Source: Chaetorhynchus papuensis
Taxonomy: Eukaryota > Chordata > Aves > Passeriformes > Rhipiduridae
DNA: 64,000 bases
Direction: 5' to 3'
Assembly (NCBI GenBank): GCA_013396525.1
Contig: VWYX01000898.1
Span: forward strand, 249,564-313,563
The notes under the pieces were generated by a model. That model was not told the origin of the DNA. It worked only from the letters and a program-made list of their open reading frames with translations, and searched no databases. The translations under genes and the position numbers were made by a program. Below, one piece after another: positions 49,241 through 62,300 of the stretch (positions are counted from its first letter, which is position 1; the number at the start of each line of letters is the position of its first letter).

Positions 49241-50421
49241 ACAAAAAAGTTTGAAAATAAAACTGAATGCAAACAAACTGCAGAACAAGTATTCTATATC
49301 TCTTTTAAAAACAAAGAAATGCAGGGAGGAAGTGTAGTGCTTTAGCCTCAGAGCTTCCTGGACAGCTGGACATTCTTAGGAGGAGGAAGGTACAGCTGAA
49401 GCAGGTGTTTGCCTCACCTGAGCTGAGTGCTGAGAAAACTCAGGTCACTTCTTAATTTTGCCCCTGATTTTCTGGGTAACTTTCAAGACCTATATTTGTT
49501 CAGCTCTGCAAAGAGGTTTTAAATTAAAGGCACAAAAATACTCAAGGATGTGAGTTTTCGCCTCCCTGAACCTCAGCTCTTCTTGAGTGTAATGGGCATA
49601 GTTACACTGCTGTGCCTCACAGTCATATCAAGTTATGTTAAACGACATTTTTTTATCATAGATAAAAGGAGTTTCCCATTGATAAGAAATTTGCAGGAGT
49701 GAAGGCACAATTCTCCACAGTTATCCAACCATGGCTGGATTTTTAGCGATCTTTCATCAGCAAATATTTAAATGCACATTAACATTGCAGGGGTGTTTTG
49801 ATGTGACTGAGCACCTTAAAAAAAAACAAAAAAAGAAGAGTATTTGTCCAGATAATCCAAATTACTTGGAACAGCAAAACTGAACTATAAATTGTCAAAG
49901 TTTGGTGGACAAACTTTCTTGCAAGATGTCCAGTGTTCCCAGGAAGGGGAAGAAAACAGACTGTTTCCTGTTGTGGCTGTCCTTGCAAAGCAATGCAAAT
50001 GCTGTAACAAAGCTGATAGCTTGCATAGCAAAATACATTGCACAGCAAAATGGATTCAGTTCTGCAGGAAATCTTTGAGATTCTCTGAAGGGTCTATTTA
50101 GATGAGAGAAGATAGGGCTTGAGTGAGTTAAAAATATACTGCGGAATGCAATCAGCGCAATGTTATTCATTTTGATATTAAACGAGATTTATTTGACAGT
50201 AACACCATATGCTCAGTGGTGCTGTCCACAAGATGACAATTCCATTTTGTAACAACTGTTGAAGTTCAAAAATTGTTTTCATTCGGCTTTGGAATAAAAA
50301 CAAAAAAGCCTTTCAGATCTTTATGGAATGGAATTGCACTGAAGTGGTTGATTTCAGATAAAAACCCCAGCCTTTTCTTTTGTAAGGATATTTTGCTTCT
50401 AATGGGTTCCTTGGTCACCCA
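49241..50421. other. Non-coding sequence
   Basis: About 49565-49625 (CTGAACCTCAGCTCTTCTTG..GTAATGGGCATAG) may be a further MIR core on the plus strand, but only the central motif fits. The rest is unremarkable AT-rich DNA. Confidence 0.45.
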
Positions 50422-50690
50422 ACAGAGGACAGGAGGAAATGGTCTCAAATCACAGCAAGGAAAGTTTAATTGGATATTAGCAAAAATTCTTCACTGAAAG
50501 AGTTGTGAAGCATTGGAACAGGCTGCCCAGGGAAGTGGTGGATCCACCATCCCTGGAGTTATTTAAAGGACGTGTAGATGTGGTGCTTACAGACACAGTT
50601 TAGTGGCGGTGGCCTTGGTAGTGCTGGGCTAATGGTTGGAATAGATGATCCTAAAGGTATTTTCCAATCTAAGCAAGTCCATGATTTTAA
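50422..50690 (+). mobile_element. CR1 LINE 3' fragment
   Basis: The plus strand follows the CR1 3' consensus: AGAGGACAGGAGGAAATGGT, ATTGGATATTAGCAAAAATTC, TTCACTGAAAG, CATTGGAACAGGCTGCCCAG, GGATCCACCATCCCTGGAGT, and finally TTGGAATAGATGATCCTAAA and TTTTCCAATCTAAG. It ends near 50690 where the octamer tail is expected; only a decayed ATGATTTTA is left. It is 5'-truncated, with internal stops. Confidence 0.96.
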
Positions 50691-51874
50691 GGGGCAGGAC
50701 CTTGGAAGAAGGCTGGAAGACCCGGCGCATGGATATCTGTAACTTTTCAGAGGCCCTGATACTATGCAGGAGCGTTGCTTGGTGAAGTGCCAACCTGCTG
50801 AAAACATTTCCATCAGCACTACTATTTGGTTCTTGATACTACTAAGATTTTTTGTATTGATTAGCCACGACTGTAGTGTGCGAGCTTTGTAGAGGATGAG
50901 ACTGGAACCCTTTTCTGATGGGAAGAAGAAACAGGATTTTGGCAACAGGAGAGCTCTGGAAGCAGCTGAAGTGAATATGGCAAAAGTTGGGTGTCAGTGC
51001 TCAAAAGCATCAGGACAGTTTTAGAATCCAGTGGATTAGAGGGATGTAGTCTTTTACTCCCTCCACCTGAGGTTTCCTTTCACATTGATTGCAGACTGAA
51101 AAATGCAGGCACAAAAATATACACATACCATTTTTCCATTAAAAAAATTGAAGCAAAACACTTTTTTTCTCACAGACAGTTGAAAACCTGGGTTTTCATA
51201 TAACATACCTCCAATTGTGAAAACCTCAGGGTTGGGGGGTATTGGAAGGAAGGAAATTTCAATTAGGAAAATGCTGGTATGACATCTTGTGGGGATTAGT
51301 TGCCTCAGGTATCCAGTAGTGTGAATGGATGAGCACATTCCCAAGTGACTGACATTTTGCATTCCTCCTAACCTGCAAGCACTGCCTATCTTGAAGGAAG
51401 GGTGTCATGGTGCGTTGTGTCACTCCTCCCTGAGGATGATATTGGAGGTGGTGTTTAGCTGGAACTTCCAAATCCTTGACAAGATTGAGGCAGACAAATT
51501 ACTTTTCCTGTGAGCTGCCACAGTAACATTAAAAAAATTAGCAGAAAGTATGCATTGTGACCAAAAAAAAATTGTTAACATACAGTCTGCTACTGAAAAA
51601 AAAATATTTGACAGGAATGATCTTTTTTTAACCAGTTCTGCAAATAACTGGGAATCTGTGCTAAGGGATTTTGCTAATTCTTGTAGGATACATGTCACCA
51701 ATGAGACTTCAGCTCTTTGGGCTCTCAGCAGTGCCCTTTGCCTGCAGGATTGTGCCCTTCCCCACCTCTCTGCTGCACTGGTGCTGCTCACAGTCAGACA
51801 CAGGGCACCCTGTTTCCCAGAGCACACACAGGCACACGTACTGCCAAGTTTTTAGCCAGACCAGTTTGACACTC
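50691..51874. other. Non-coding sequence, nothing recognised
   Basis: No exon or repeat identified; short A-runs near 51566 and 51596. Confidence 0.6.
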
Positions 51875-51904
51875 CTGGCTCTGGCTCTGGCTCTGGCTCT
51901 GGCT
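51875..51904. repeat. (CTGGCT)5 hexanucleotide array
   Basis: Five exact units of CTGGCT. On the minus strand they would encode alternating Arg-Ala in an open frame (51709-51921), a by-product of the repeat and not evidence of a protein. Confidence 0.97.
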
Positions 51905-52247
51905 GTCTCAAAATTGGGCACATATGGTCAATTGGCAGCAGCACCAGTGGAAGAGTGGTACTTGCTTTGAACTGGCAGGTGACAGGAGCAGAAGTATTTG
52001 GCAAGAAAGGCCCCTTCTGGTAGTCTCGTGTGTGTGTGTCTGTGTTTCAGTGCTGTGTTCAGTTTCTCAGCAAAGCACACAGACAGAGGAAGATGCCTAT
52101 ACTGCCACCACGCCCTGCTCCCCCCTGACAGGGAGTTGGGACAATGCCTGGCCCAAGGGCATCAGACAGAGGACACTGCCACTTGTACCCAAGGAAGTCC
52201 AACCCTTGCAAGTGCAGAGAAGGTGTGAAAACTCTGGTTGGTGAAGA

Positions 52248-52250
<3 letters not shown>

Positions 52251-52282
<32 letters not shown>

Positions 52283-52310
52283 TGTGTGTGTGCGCGTGTG
52301 TGTGTGTGTG
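52251..52310. repeat. Compound (TG)n with CG interruptions
   Basis: A 60-bp alternating purine-pyrimidine tract: (TG)n interrupted by GCGCG blocks near 52278-52282 and 52292-52296. The alternating TG/CG order is the classic sequence requirement for left-handed Z-DNA. A shorter (GT)n lies at about 52027-52040. Confidence 0.98.
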
Positions 52311-53679
52311 TCCTCAAACTGCCTAATAAATACATTCATCCAATTAAGAGGAACAATGATTCATTAACAAATCAGGTACTAAAAAATTACTCATTTAGGA
52401 CAATCACTGCTACTTCCTCAGCTTTTCACTTCATTGCTGCTTATGCAAGTAAAAACAACAAGCTAAATGGAGACCTTATGGGCACCAGGGACCAATTAAT
52501 GCCACGTGACTTCCTCCCAGGCTTCCATGAAAATAACTGTATTATAATGGTCTGTGATATTAATATCGGCTTTGGGAAAGTTAGGCAGCAGCTCCATAGG
52601 GAAGGATGTAGCATGAGCAAGCACTCTGGAATGTGCAGTATTTGACAGAAGAGAAGTGGTATCTTTTTATAAGTTGCATCTCTTCTTTCTGTTGAAACAG
52701 AAAAGTCAGCTAGAAAAATACAATTGCCTGAGGGAATCTGAGCAATTTTTTCAGGGGGGTACCTTTCCGGTATCTGTTGGAATAAACTTCAGAGCTTCCC
52801 TGCTTTTAATACATTTATCAGTCTACAGATTAGGTCTAAGGATTAAATTCTGAGGTGAGTTTGAGATCCCAAATTTATACGGCTTTGGAGTTTTAATTTT
52901 CAGGTTTTGCTCCCTCACAGCTTAAATAATTTTGAGGATTTGCTTTTAATCTCATGGCTATGTGGAACCCCACCAGATTTTTGCTGCAGAGTATGTGACT
53001 CATGGCTCTGAAGAAGCAGTACCTCAGCAGATATAACTGCTAAGCTATGTGAGGACAGCTTCACAAGAAGAACCTTGCTTCTTAGGCTGGCCTGGCTGGT
53101 TTGAATCACAGTTCTGCTCTTTGAAACTGCATCTTGCACTGAGACATGCAAGGGATGGAATTTACTGCCCTTCTTACATTGGCGATACACAGGTGATGCA
53201 GAGAAGCCCTGGACAGAACCTGTGGATGCCAGCAGAGCCACTCTGGGGTACAAGCAGTAATCTCCCCATCTCAGTCTGCCCCTTGGACCCCACATTTTCT
53301 CCTCTGTTCACTGGGAACTGTGCCTGTGTGCTTGTTCAGCCATGGCTTTCCCATGCTGGACTTTCCTTGAAGTGGAGGCACACACAGAGACCACCCTACC
53401 CCTGCCACCAGGGCTGGGCAGTTAAAAGGCAAAGGCACTGGGTAAGAGCCACCAGCAAAGCAAGAAAGCACCACAGAGCACTGAGATCAAAGGTCTGGCA
53501 CAGAAAGAAGCAGCCACAGCAGCCTGGGAGAGTGCAGCTGTCCAGCCCACGTCCACACTGCTGAACCACATAGCTGATTGCAAAGGACAGACAAAACAGA
53601 TTCATGTGCATGTCGAAGCACCGAGTGGAAAGGGCACAAGGAAAGCAAGCAGGAGGAGAGTGTGTTTTAATGCTTTTCA
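52311..53679. other. Non-coding sequence, nothing recognised
   Basis: The plus strand is open for 171 codons at 53049-53564, the longest frame in the window. It lies in a GC-richer stretch, is overlapped by open frames on the opposite strand, and shows no recognisable domain. I take it as chance. Confidence 0.5.
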
Positions 53680-53730
53680 TGATAACTTTGGCCTCAGTTT
53701 CTGCATCCCCACAGTAGGAATATTAACTCC
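53680..53730 (+). mobile_element. MIR SINE core remnant (tentative)
   Basis: ATAACTTTGGCCTCAGTTTC followed by TGCATCCCCACAGTAGGAAT and ATTAACTCC fits the MIR core 'TTAACCTCTCTGAGCCTCAGTTTCCTCATCTGTAAAATAGGAATAATAACTCC'. Only about 50 bp are recognisable. Confidence 0.5.
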
Positions 53731-56101
53731 AAAGATGCAGGTTAGTAAGCAAGAGCAGACAGGGGGAAGGCAGGCTAATAACTGAGCATGAAGTGGGTTA
53801 ACTGAAAAAGTGGATCTAAATAGCATCACATTTGGAGGAGTGATTTGGGTTAGAGGTTCAGTTCAGCTCAGCTCTGGAAAGTTCAGATACTGGTTAAACT
53901 TTGGATAAACTTTTGACCCCTTTTTCTTGTAGAAATCAGACTGGGATCACACAAACACAGACTCTCTTGTGAGCTTTCCAATACTGCTTGTTTTTGACTG
54001 AGCCAGTAATAGAAGAACAGATTTCTTCATGATACTCCTGTATTTCTACTTTCAAACTCACTCAGTTTCTTTTTCTTTTCCAAACCTGAGACATTTTTCA
54101 TTCTATTCCATGTAAGGTTCGGATGTTAGCTGAGGGCAAGTCCAGCTCTATCCTGACTGATTTTCTCATCTCTGGGAATAACCGTCATCTTTGCTGGCTT
54201 TTTTCCCATCCAGTGTTAAATATTTTCATTAATGACTGGAGAATTAGTCCAAAGACAGAGATTTTGTTTCCCCAAACATCAACTGTTTCTCTCCTCCCTA
54301 CCAGAAATGCATGGCTCTGGTGGCCCTCACCCTGGGCAGCTCTGCATCACCTGATGCTCTATAGTTTGTTCATTGTTTCTCTCCTAGACTTCCTCATCTG
54401 GAGACTGCCAGCCAGCTTCCCTCGCTCTTTATGTCTTCTGCTCCTTTCTCTGTGCCGCTGAGTCCTCTCTCCTCATGACTCATGGACAGAAGATCCCACC
54501 AGTTACAGTGGTTTCCCCCACCATTGCTAGCCAAAAGGGGAAGAGGGAAATGTCTTCTGAAAATATCAGCACTTTCTTCACACCCACTCAGATCATCTGT
54601 TTGCTGATTCCTATCCTGTAGCCTGTGACCTCAGCAGTAAAGGAGTTTTAGTTCTGTTTTCTTCATCAGGCTGATTACATTGTCAGCACTTAAAATAAAC
54701 AGGAATTAATAACAGTAACATTAATCAACACTTGGGAGTGTAACCACCCTTATAACTGATGAATCAACTGGTAGGTGATAATTAGAACCAGCCAGAAGCT
54801 TTTTCTCAAAACTTACATGTAAACTTCCTCCATGTTAGAAACCACACATTAAAATACTCTCCCACAGCAAGCAGATTTCCTTGTTCTTTTTTATATCTTC
54901 ACAGTGTGGAAGGTCCTGTATAGACCACAAAAACAAAGTAAGAGTATCCAACCCTCACCAAATATTGCTTTCACATATTTCTGGCTCATCCAGACCTAGA
55001 AAACCCCAGAAACACAACTGAGCCTGAACTTTGGAAATTCTGAAAACTGTTTTCCAAGCCCAAGAGAGGAAGGAGGAAACATATCTGAGCTATTGGGTTC
55101 TTCTTCCAAATGGATGTTTCTGTGGTTTCTCTGCCAGGGAGTACTGCAGTGGCTGGGACTGGGTGCTGACATCCGTATCCCTCGTGCTGCTCGCTCCACC
55201 TGGGTGGGGAGTTCAGTGTCAGCGCTCAGCTGGAGGGATCCACGCCCAGCACTAAGCTGTGCACCCATCCCTGCAGCCAGAGGCCAAGTTGAGCTGTGCT
55301 GGAGATACATTAAAGTTATTTAATGATTTCCATTGCATCCAAGCTGTGTTTGCCGTCAGAGTAACCCACGTTTTTCAGCTATATAAAGGACCAGATTTCA
55401 CTGAGGGGGTTCCTTCAATGGAGGTCGGGGTAGTGACTAGAAATGGCTTTGATTTTGTGCTTTTTTGGACCATTTTCCTCCCCTTCTTCTTCCTCTCTAT
55501 AGATGATGAGGGGTAAGATTTTTTGGCGCCGCTGTTGGTTGAAGTGAGGAGCATATTTAAATCCTACAGGCAGGAGCAAGATGTGAGCAGCCCGGCTCAG
55601 GAAACAAGTGTAGCAACTTTGCAGTGGTGCAGGGAACATCATCTTCAGAATGACTCGGTGTTGTGGCTTTGATGATTTCTTCAGACACTCTAAGTAGACT
55701 GACAAATTGACTTTCAAGTGAAAGGTCATTGAAAAGAATTGTGGATAAAAGCATCTGGATTTACAATTGGAAAGCTACAGAAGTTCAGTTTACAACTCTA
55801 CTGGGTTCTGTGCGTAGGAGTTTCTATCATATAATTTGGCAGCTTCTTCTGCCTCCTGATTGGGGTTGTAGAAAATAAAAATTCCTTGTGGTTTCTTTCT
55901 TTTTCTTTTTTTTTCTCTTTTTAAACACAGTGGAGAGTTGTGGTGTTTTGGCAAGTCTGATACAAAGAAATATTGTACTGGCATTGTCTCATATTGTAGG
56001 TGACCTCAGGCCTGAACTATACAAGGGAAAAAAATAGGTCTCTGTTGAATAGAGCACACATGTGCTTGAGTCAGATTATAGAGGGAGTGTGAAAAGCAGA
56101 G
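53731..56101. other. Non-coding sequence, nothing recognised
   Basis: Mixed composition with chance open frames up to about 112 codons. A T/C-rich strip lies near 55885-55922. No named repeat is seen. Confidence 0.55.
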
Positions 56102-56128
56102 CACACACACACACACACACACACACAC
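56102..56128. repeat. (CA)n microsatellite
   Basis: A pure CA array of 27 bases, about 13 units. Confidence 0.97.
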
Positions 56129-59100
56129 GATACATTTATTACTGATGTTGGAGGCTTAAATGGAATGCCCAGTTCTCATCCTGGGATGCAAATCAGGAGT
56201 AGCTGTGTGGTGTTAAAGCCTGCTCTGCTCTGGTGTATGAGGTTTCTCCTTATATTCCTCTCCCTAAGCTCACAACTATGATAAAAGGGTATTTGCAAGA
56301 CAATTAGGTGGCTGAAATTGCTTAATCTGTCCGGACACTCACAACATGTGACTCCCGTGGGGTGGTTGCCTTTCAGAGTGTTTGTGACAAGAAGTTTATG
56401 GACCACTTTTTTTTTTTAACTTCTCCCCCTTTCAGGAATCAGGATGGGAACTTAAATCCTGGAAATCCTTACCAATAAAAGCAAACACTGCATGTAGAAA
56501 GGCTCCCTAGCACTCCCTCCTCCCTTCCCCTTCTTTGTGGGACATAAAACTAAACTAAACAGAGATTTGTGCCTATCAATATTGACTTGACTGATTTCCC
56601 TTTTCCTGACTTCTCTAATCCTGTGGTAGATTTTCTGTGACATTTGTTTCCGGTAGCAGATTCATATGAATGTTCACTTTAGAAACAGAACATTTCCAAA
56701 TGTCTATTAAAAAGCAAAACAATGTGGTCGAAGAAAATAATGAGGAATGTTTTTCTGCACAGTTTAATTTCAGCAGCTTCCGCTGTTTTCTTTCTACTTG
56801 AAAAAGTAGTTTTTCTCCAGTATGTGAGGGTTTCCTCGTATAAGAAAACTTACTCAATAGATCTATTAAGGAAAATAGTGCACCAAGGCTCCTTGCACTG
56901 TCTTCTTTGCAGGAGTTAGTCACTCAATATGCCCCGAAGTCCAGGCTGCAGTCATTAGCAGAAGCCTGACGACCTAGGTTAGTACCTAGGGTGGAGCTGA
57001 GACAACTGCACTCATTTCCTTCTCTCCATCAAAAGACTGCTTTGTCCTCAAGGAATAAGACAGGGAGCTGCCCTGATTTTGCTTCCAGATGCTTCTCTTG
57101 GTCTTTACGTGACAGGAACTAGGCCTTGGAGCAGAACTCCTGCTGTTGGATAAGACCTGTCCCAGTCACATTAGAAATAGCAAGCTGTTGCCAAAGTAGA
57201 GAACTGGATTCTCTAAGTTCCTCCACCGATGGCAGAGAAAATTTGAGCAAGGTGTTCTACAACCACTAGAGCTAGAGTGGGAGAAGTCTGCCTGCTTCCC
57301 CTTCCTCTCCCTTGTTCTGTCTCCTTTTGATGCATCCACATTGCACAATGTGTGCTACATCTGTACTGCGCCCGGACTAAGTGAGAAGGAAGAACTGATG
57401 ACAAATTTTGAAACGTCAGCAAAGAACTAAGCACGAATCTTTTCTTGTTTTTTGGGGGTTTTGGTGATTTTTTTAAGCAGTGCATCCCTGTTTTGTTAGT
57501 GAATAGTGTAAATACACCCACAAGTGGAACAGTCCCTATTTCTGTGAGCTCAAGATCTCCTGTGCAGGACCTACACTGATACAGCCCTCAGAGAGAATTT
57601 GGTGGTCACTGAGGGACCATGCTGCACATCCTTCTCTCTTCCAAACTGTTGCACACAAACCCTGGCTAAGCCCTTTTTTCTAAGGAAGCGAATAGTCAAA
57701 TATCACCTTTCTGCTCTGATCCAGCATTGCTGGGAAAAGATGCTGCCAGTCACAGGGCACACCAGCCCTCCTGCAATCCTTGTCAATCGCATAATGATGT
57801 GTCCACTACAAGGAGAAGATGATATCCAGCACTTAGAGCTGGGGTTGATTCCTCTAGGCATGAAGCTGCAAAGGTCCCAGCTACTCCACAGAGTGGTGGG
57901 AGCATTAGGGCCATGTACCGGTCTGTGAGGCTGGCACAGGACAGCTGACAATGAGATGCTGCTATTTTTTCTCCATCCACTGCTCTAGAGATTTAAACTT
58001 AAATCTTTGTTGTTATACAGTGATATATTAAAAGGCCATGCTTTCATTGAGGACCCCAAATACAAATAAAAATTGCAATGATTTCATCAAAAAGAGTCCT
58101 GTGGGTTTGGGAATTGCCCCTTGAGAGGAAAGTGGCCCCTGGCAGTTTGCCACAGGCTTGGGTTGCTATGGGACCTGTGCAGGAGAGCAGTGTATGTTAG
58201 CACAGGGTCTCAGGGTTTGCCTCCTCTCCTAGCTTCTCTCTCTTTCCTGCTCTAGTCCCATCCTAGGAGTGAGCAGTCCTGGGAAATACATCCCACTTGC
58301 AGGATGAGGGCCACTGAAGGATCTGGGAAAGCAGAAGAAACCTGATGGTTTGACTGACTTGCAAACTTAACACTTTTTCCACACAGAAATAGAGTATCAA
58401 TAAAGTGAACAGTCATTGAGATTTCTATTTTTGTTTGGTTTCCCCCCCTCCCCCTTTTACCAGTTTTCCTTCAACTCTGTTTTCCAGTGTCACCGAGTTA
58501 TTATTATCCAGATCCAAATCTCACAGTTTCACTGAAGGAGAACGTGTATTAAAATACCAGATCTACCAGAAAACATCTGCAACTCGCAAGTCTATTGTAT
58601 TACTATTATACGAGCAAGCCATTGTAAATTCTTTTAAGTCTGTAACTTATTTCACGTTAACACACTGTGTGTTTTACAACACCATTTCAAAGTTTATGGC
58701 CTTTTTTCTTTAGCCGCTTGTTCCAATTGCATCTTATATTTCATCAAATATGGTAAAGAAACCATGAGAATAAATTGATGCTCCATATGAACCCCCCTAT
58801 AAATGGACGTTGCCAAATTGCTGTAAAATGGTTTTCCTTTTGAGCCCTCCAGAATTGTTAGTAGGTTTCTGAGGCTAAATTCTACAGGGAAACGTTATGA
58901 CCATTTAAGGCCTCCAAACTTTATGCTTCAGTACAAAAGGCCTAAGGGCGAGGATTTAAAATGGATGAAGTGGAGAAATTTGCACTTCCTTAAGAAAACA
59001 CAGAGCATTTCCTTCCGCGTGTCAGAAATGAAACCAGAAAATACAAAGCAATTTGTCAGGAAACTTTCCTTCCATAATTCCCTCTTCAGCCCTTCCTCTC

Positions 59101-59165
59101 CCACCCTTCCCTGCTCCCAGTGCAACCCTGCAAGCCTCATTTTCTCCTCCTCGCTGTCAGCTTTA
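56129..59165. other. Non-coding sequence
   Basis: No gene or named repeat. The part at about 58690-58860 is AT-rich but complex, with homeodomain-type words (CCAATTG, ATAAATTG), and could be conserved regulatory DNA, but this cannot be judged from one sequence. Confidence 0.45.
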
Positions 59166-59384
59166 CGGCTGCAGGTCCCAGCTCCAGGCGCCGTGATGGA
59201 CGGCGCTCCGCTCCTCACCTCACCTCGTGTGCCGGAGCTTTCCTGTAATGCCTCCTCATGTTCACAGCTTGCTCCTGCCACCCTCTTCCCCGGTCACCTC
59301 CCCACCCAGGCTCACGCCTGCAGACAATCCTTCAGGAGATAAGTACCCTTCGGGGACACCCGCTCAGCCGCAAGCGACGCTGCG
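59166..59384. promoter_or_regulatory. Local CpG cluster, possible small CpG island
   Basis: I count 16 CpGs in this 219-bp stretch (59166, 59189, 59192, 59201, 59204, 59209, 59226, 59233, 59291, 59315, 59351, 59361, 59369, 59375, 59378, 59383), against near absence in most of the window. It is C-rich, contains an ATG in good context at 59196-59198 (GCCGTGATGG), and ends in a TGCGTCA word at 59381-59387. A plus-strand frame (58923-59342) crosses it, but the peptide is not recognised. It could be a weak promoter or enhancer; a decayed GC-rich repeat is an alternative. Confidence 0.35.
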
Positions 59385-62300
59385 TCATTTGGCCCTAATT
59401 TGGATGCTGGTGTAAAAAAGAAAAAAAACCACTTGTCATATTTATGAGTTACTGTGAGTTAATAATACACTGGGATCCATTAGTTAAAGCACATTTGCTC
59501 CAAACATGTGGCTTCAGCTTTTTGTTTTTCATTCAAGCACCATTTTTTCAGATGAAACGCAGTTGCCGTTTTTCTCCCAGGCACTCAGTGAGCCTCAGGG
59601 AGTTACAGCATCAATTATATTTCTCCCCATATGTGGAACAAAATAAAGAAAAAAACCCCTGAGTGTCCTAGCCAAAGAAGTTGGAATTATTATCCAAAAT
59701 AATAATAAAAGAGTATCAAAACATCCAGAAATCAAAAGCTGCAGCCAGCTGAATAAATGTAGTCAAAATTGAAAACATAAAGTCTGCAGAAGATTCTTGT
59801 GCAAATAAAATGGGCTCTGTTCTCTCTGTATTTTTAGCAATGTCCTGTCCTGCCTGAGCCAAATCTTTTTTCCCCAAAGTCTGTCTACTTGAGTGACTTT
59901 TCTTTGACTCTATTTTGAATGATAAATTCATTAATGCTTTGCAGGTAGATTTGCCTGAACTTGAAAACTTCAGGAATGACTAAAACGACAAGCAAAAATA
60001 GAGTACGAACAGAAATTTCTTTTCATATTCTTGCTTCAGAAATGGTGCTGTGTTTACGTGTAATAAAAATCAAGATGTTCATCTTTCTTCCTCTCTCCTC
60101 TGCAATATTTTTTCAGCCCTGAAGATGTCAAGAGCAGAATTTACCCTTCCCTTGATGCCATCTTTTTTTCCCCCTCCTGCTTCATCACAGCTGCGTGGAC
60201 GGCAGCCAACTCAAACCGTACCTTCGCACTTCGCCGCTGAGGACTCTGCTGCACGTTCAATTTGACAGGACTTTTTAAAGTAGATAACTGAGCAGACAGA
60301 CTGGAACTTCAGACTGGCGACTGCCCACCCCAGGATGCCAACACCTCACACCCCACTGCCTTACCCTTACACAGGCTGATTCCTCTCACATCAGGAAGAG
60401 GCAACACGGAAAACTTCATGAAACCCCACTTGCTCTCAGTACCTGTGGCTTAATTTGGAAGCTCCACCTGCTCTTTGGTTCAGGAGGTATTTTGCCCACC
60501 ATAGCTAGGAAACATTTATGGAACATTTTACATATTGCTGCTGCTTTATTAGTAATAAGTTTTCCTTTCATTTATAAGCTCGAATTAAGCAAACAGCTCC
60601 TCCACTGCTGACCCAGCCTCCAAAACTGCACTTTATATATGTCAAACAACGTATATAAATTTATAAGGTGAACAATGGTTGTATTTAAGTACTGATTTAG
60701 TAATCATTAACTTTGCTGGCAGTATCCTTTGGAAACTAAATCCATAAATTTTATTAGCATTAAATGTTTCTAATGGGAGTTGACAAATACTTGAACTGAG
60801 TTGCTTTTTCTCTGCACTTGGCAAAAGGAAAGGGACAAAAATTCTTATTACACAATGAGAAATGCATTAATACTAAAACCCATTCATCTCAATTTTCTAC
60901 AAATATAATTTAAGACCTTTTACAACCATTGGTGAAATTACAATGTGCTGTGGGGAAGTTGCAAAAATTTTATGAGAGTAATAAAATTGTCATTGTAATA
61001 CCATTATAGGGTGCAGGGACAATATAGATATTTGAATTACCTATTGTCCTTATGCCAGGCTGAAAAAGCTACATGCAGGAATTATAGCATGTAATGGAGA
61101 CAACTGTTGATACAAACCAGAGAAAGGAAATCCAGGTCCACTTTAGCTGGCCTAAGACAAATCCTCATTAGAAACACGGACTCAGAATACCCTTCCCACT
61201 TGTGTCAACAACAATGAAATTTAAATGGGTGGACTGTTTTACATTTGTGTCAATGGTAGCACAGAGACCAACTAATTAAGCAGAGATTATGTGCAATAAA
61301 AGAGTGTCGCATCCAAAACCCTGATGTTTTTAACTTCTGTACCGTACTTTCTAAGGTTTGCACTCAAGCCTGACTGAAAGTAATCATGGTGGTCCCCCTC
61401 GTTCATAGCCAAAAAAACTTCTCAGGTAGCCCATGGCAAAACCACGAAATCTTACCTGGAATTAAAACGGTGTAAACTTTCTAGAAGTGGAAATTCCTTT
61501 CTCTGAAGAATAGCGTTGCTGGGCTATATCCAGGGCAAAAGTATTGCTTTCACCCTGCCTGTCCAAAGGACAAACAAAAGGAAAAAAGAACAAGAAAACA
61601 AGAGAGGCAATTGCAGCCTTGTATGTTAGCAACATTTCACTGGCTGCATTCAGGAGAGTAATAAAAGAATTGAAATAGTTCAAGCATCTGCCCTTGGCTG
61701 AGGGACTTATAATTATACACTACAGACTCCACTCCCTTGGAACAACTGTCTTTGATTCCTATCTCTTCTTTTATTACAGCTGAAATCCAAAACTCCTGAT
61801 GAAACCATTACATTTCCATGTGAAATTCACAACTATAAGGGGAAACCTCTGCAAAGTTGCCAGACTTTTGAAGGGGGGCAGAAACATATGGGCAAAGGTT
61901 GTAAAGTTCCCTTCCAAGTTTCAAAGGTCCAACCACTTGGGGCAGCCTGCTCTGGAGTTAGAGGTTTATTCTCTTCATTTCAGTAAACACTTTGGAACGG
62001 CAGTAAGGAAGTTAATTTTATTTCCTGTTTATTAAGAGTTACCGTACTGTGAACCCCTGAAGTTCACCTCATTGCTCTCCTGAAAGTCACTGACTCTTTA
62101 TTCCTCACCAGGATGATGAGAACTGTGGCAAAATCAGCCAGTAAAAATTTTCAAACACCCAGAGACTCAGTGAGATCTATGCTTTTAATACCCCTTAAGG
62201 TTTCTGTCCTAATTTCAGACGATGTTCCTCCCACAAGTGAGAAAGACCCATAAACCTTGTTAGGACCCTCAAAGTGACATCTGGAGCTGACTCTCTTTGC

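Noticed and set aside
53049..53564. Longest plus-strand open frame, 171 codons
   Set aside because: The peptide has no recognisable domain, opposite-strand frames overlap it, and the length is within chance for 64 kb of six-frame sequence in a GC-richer pocket.
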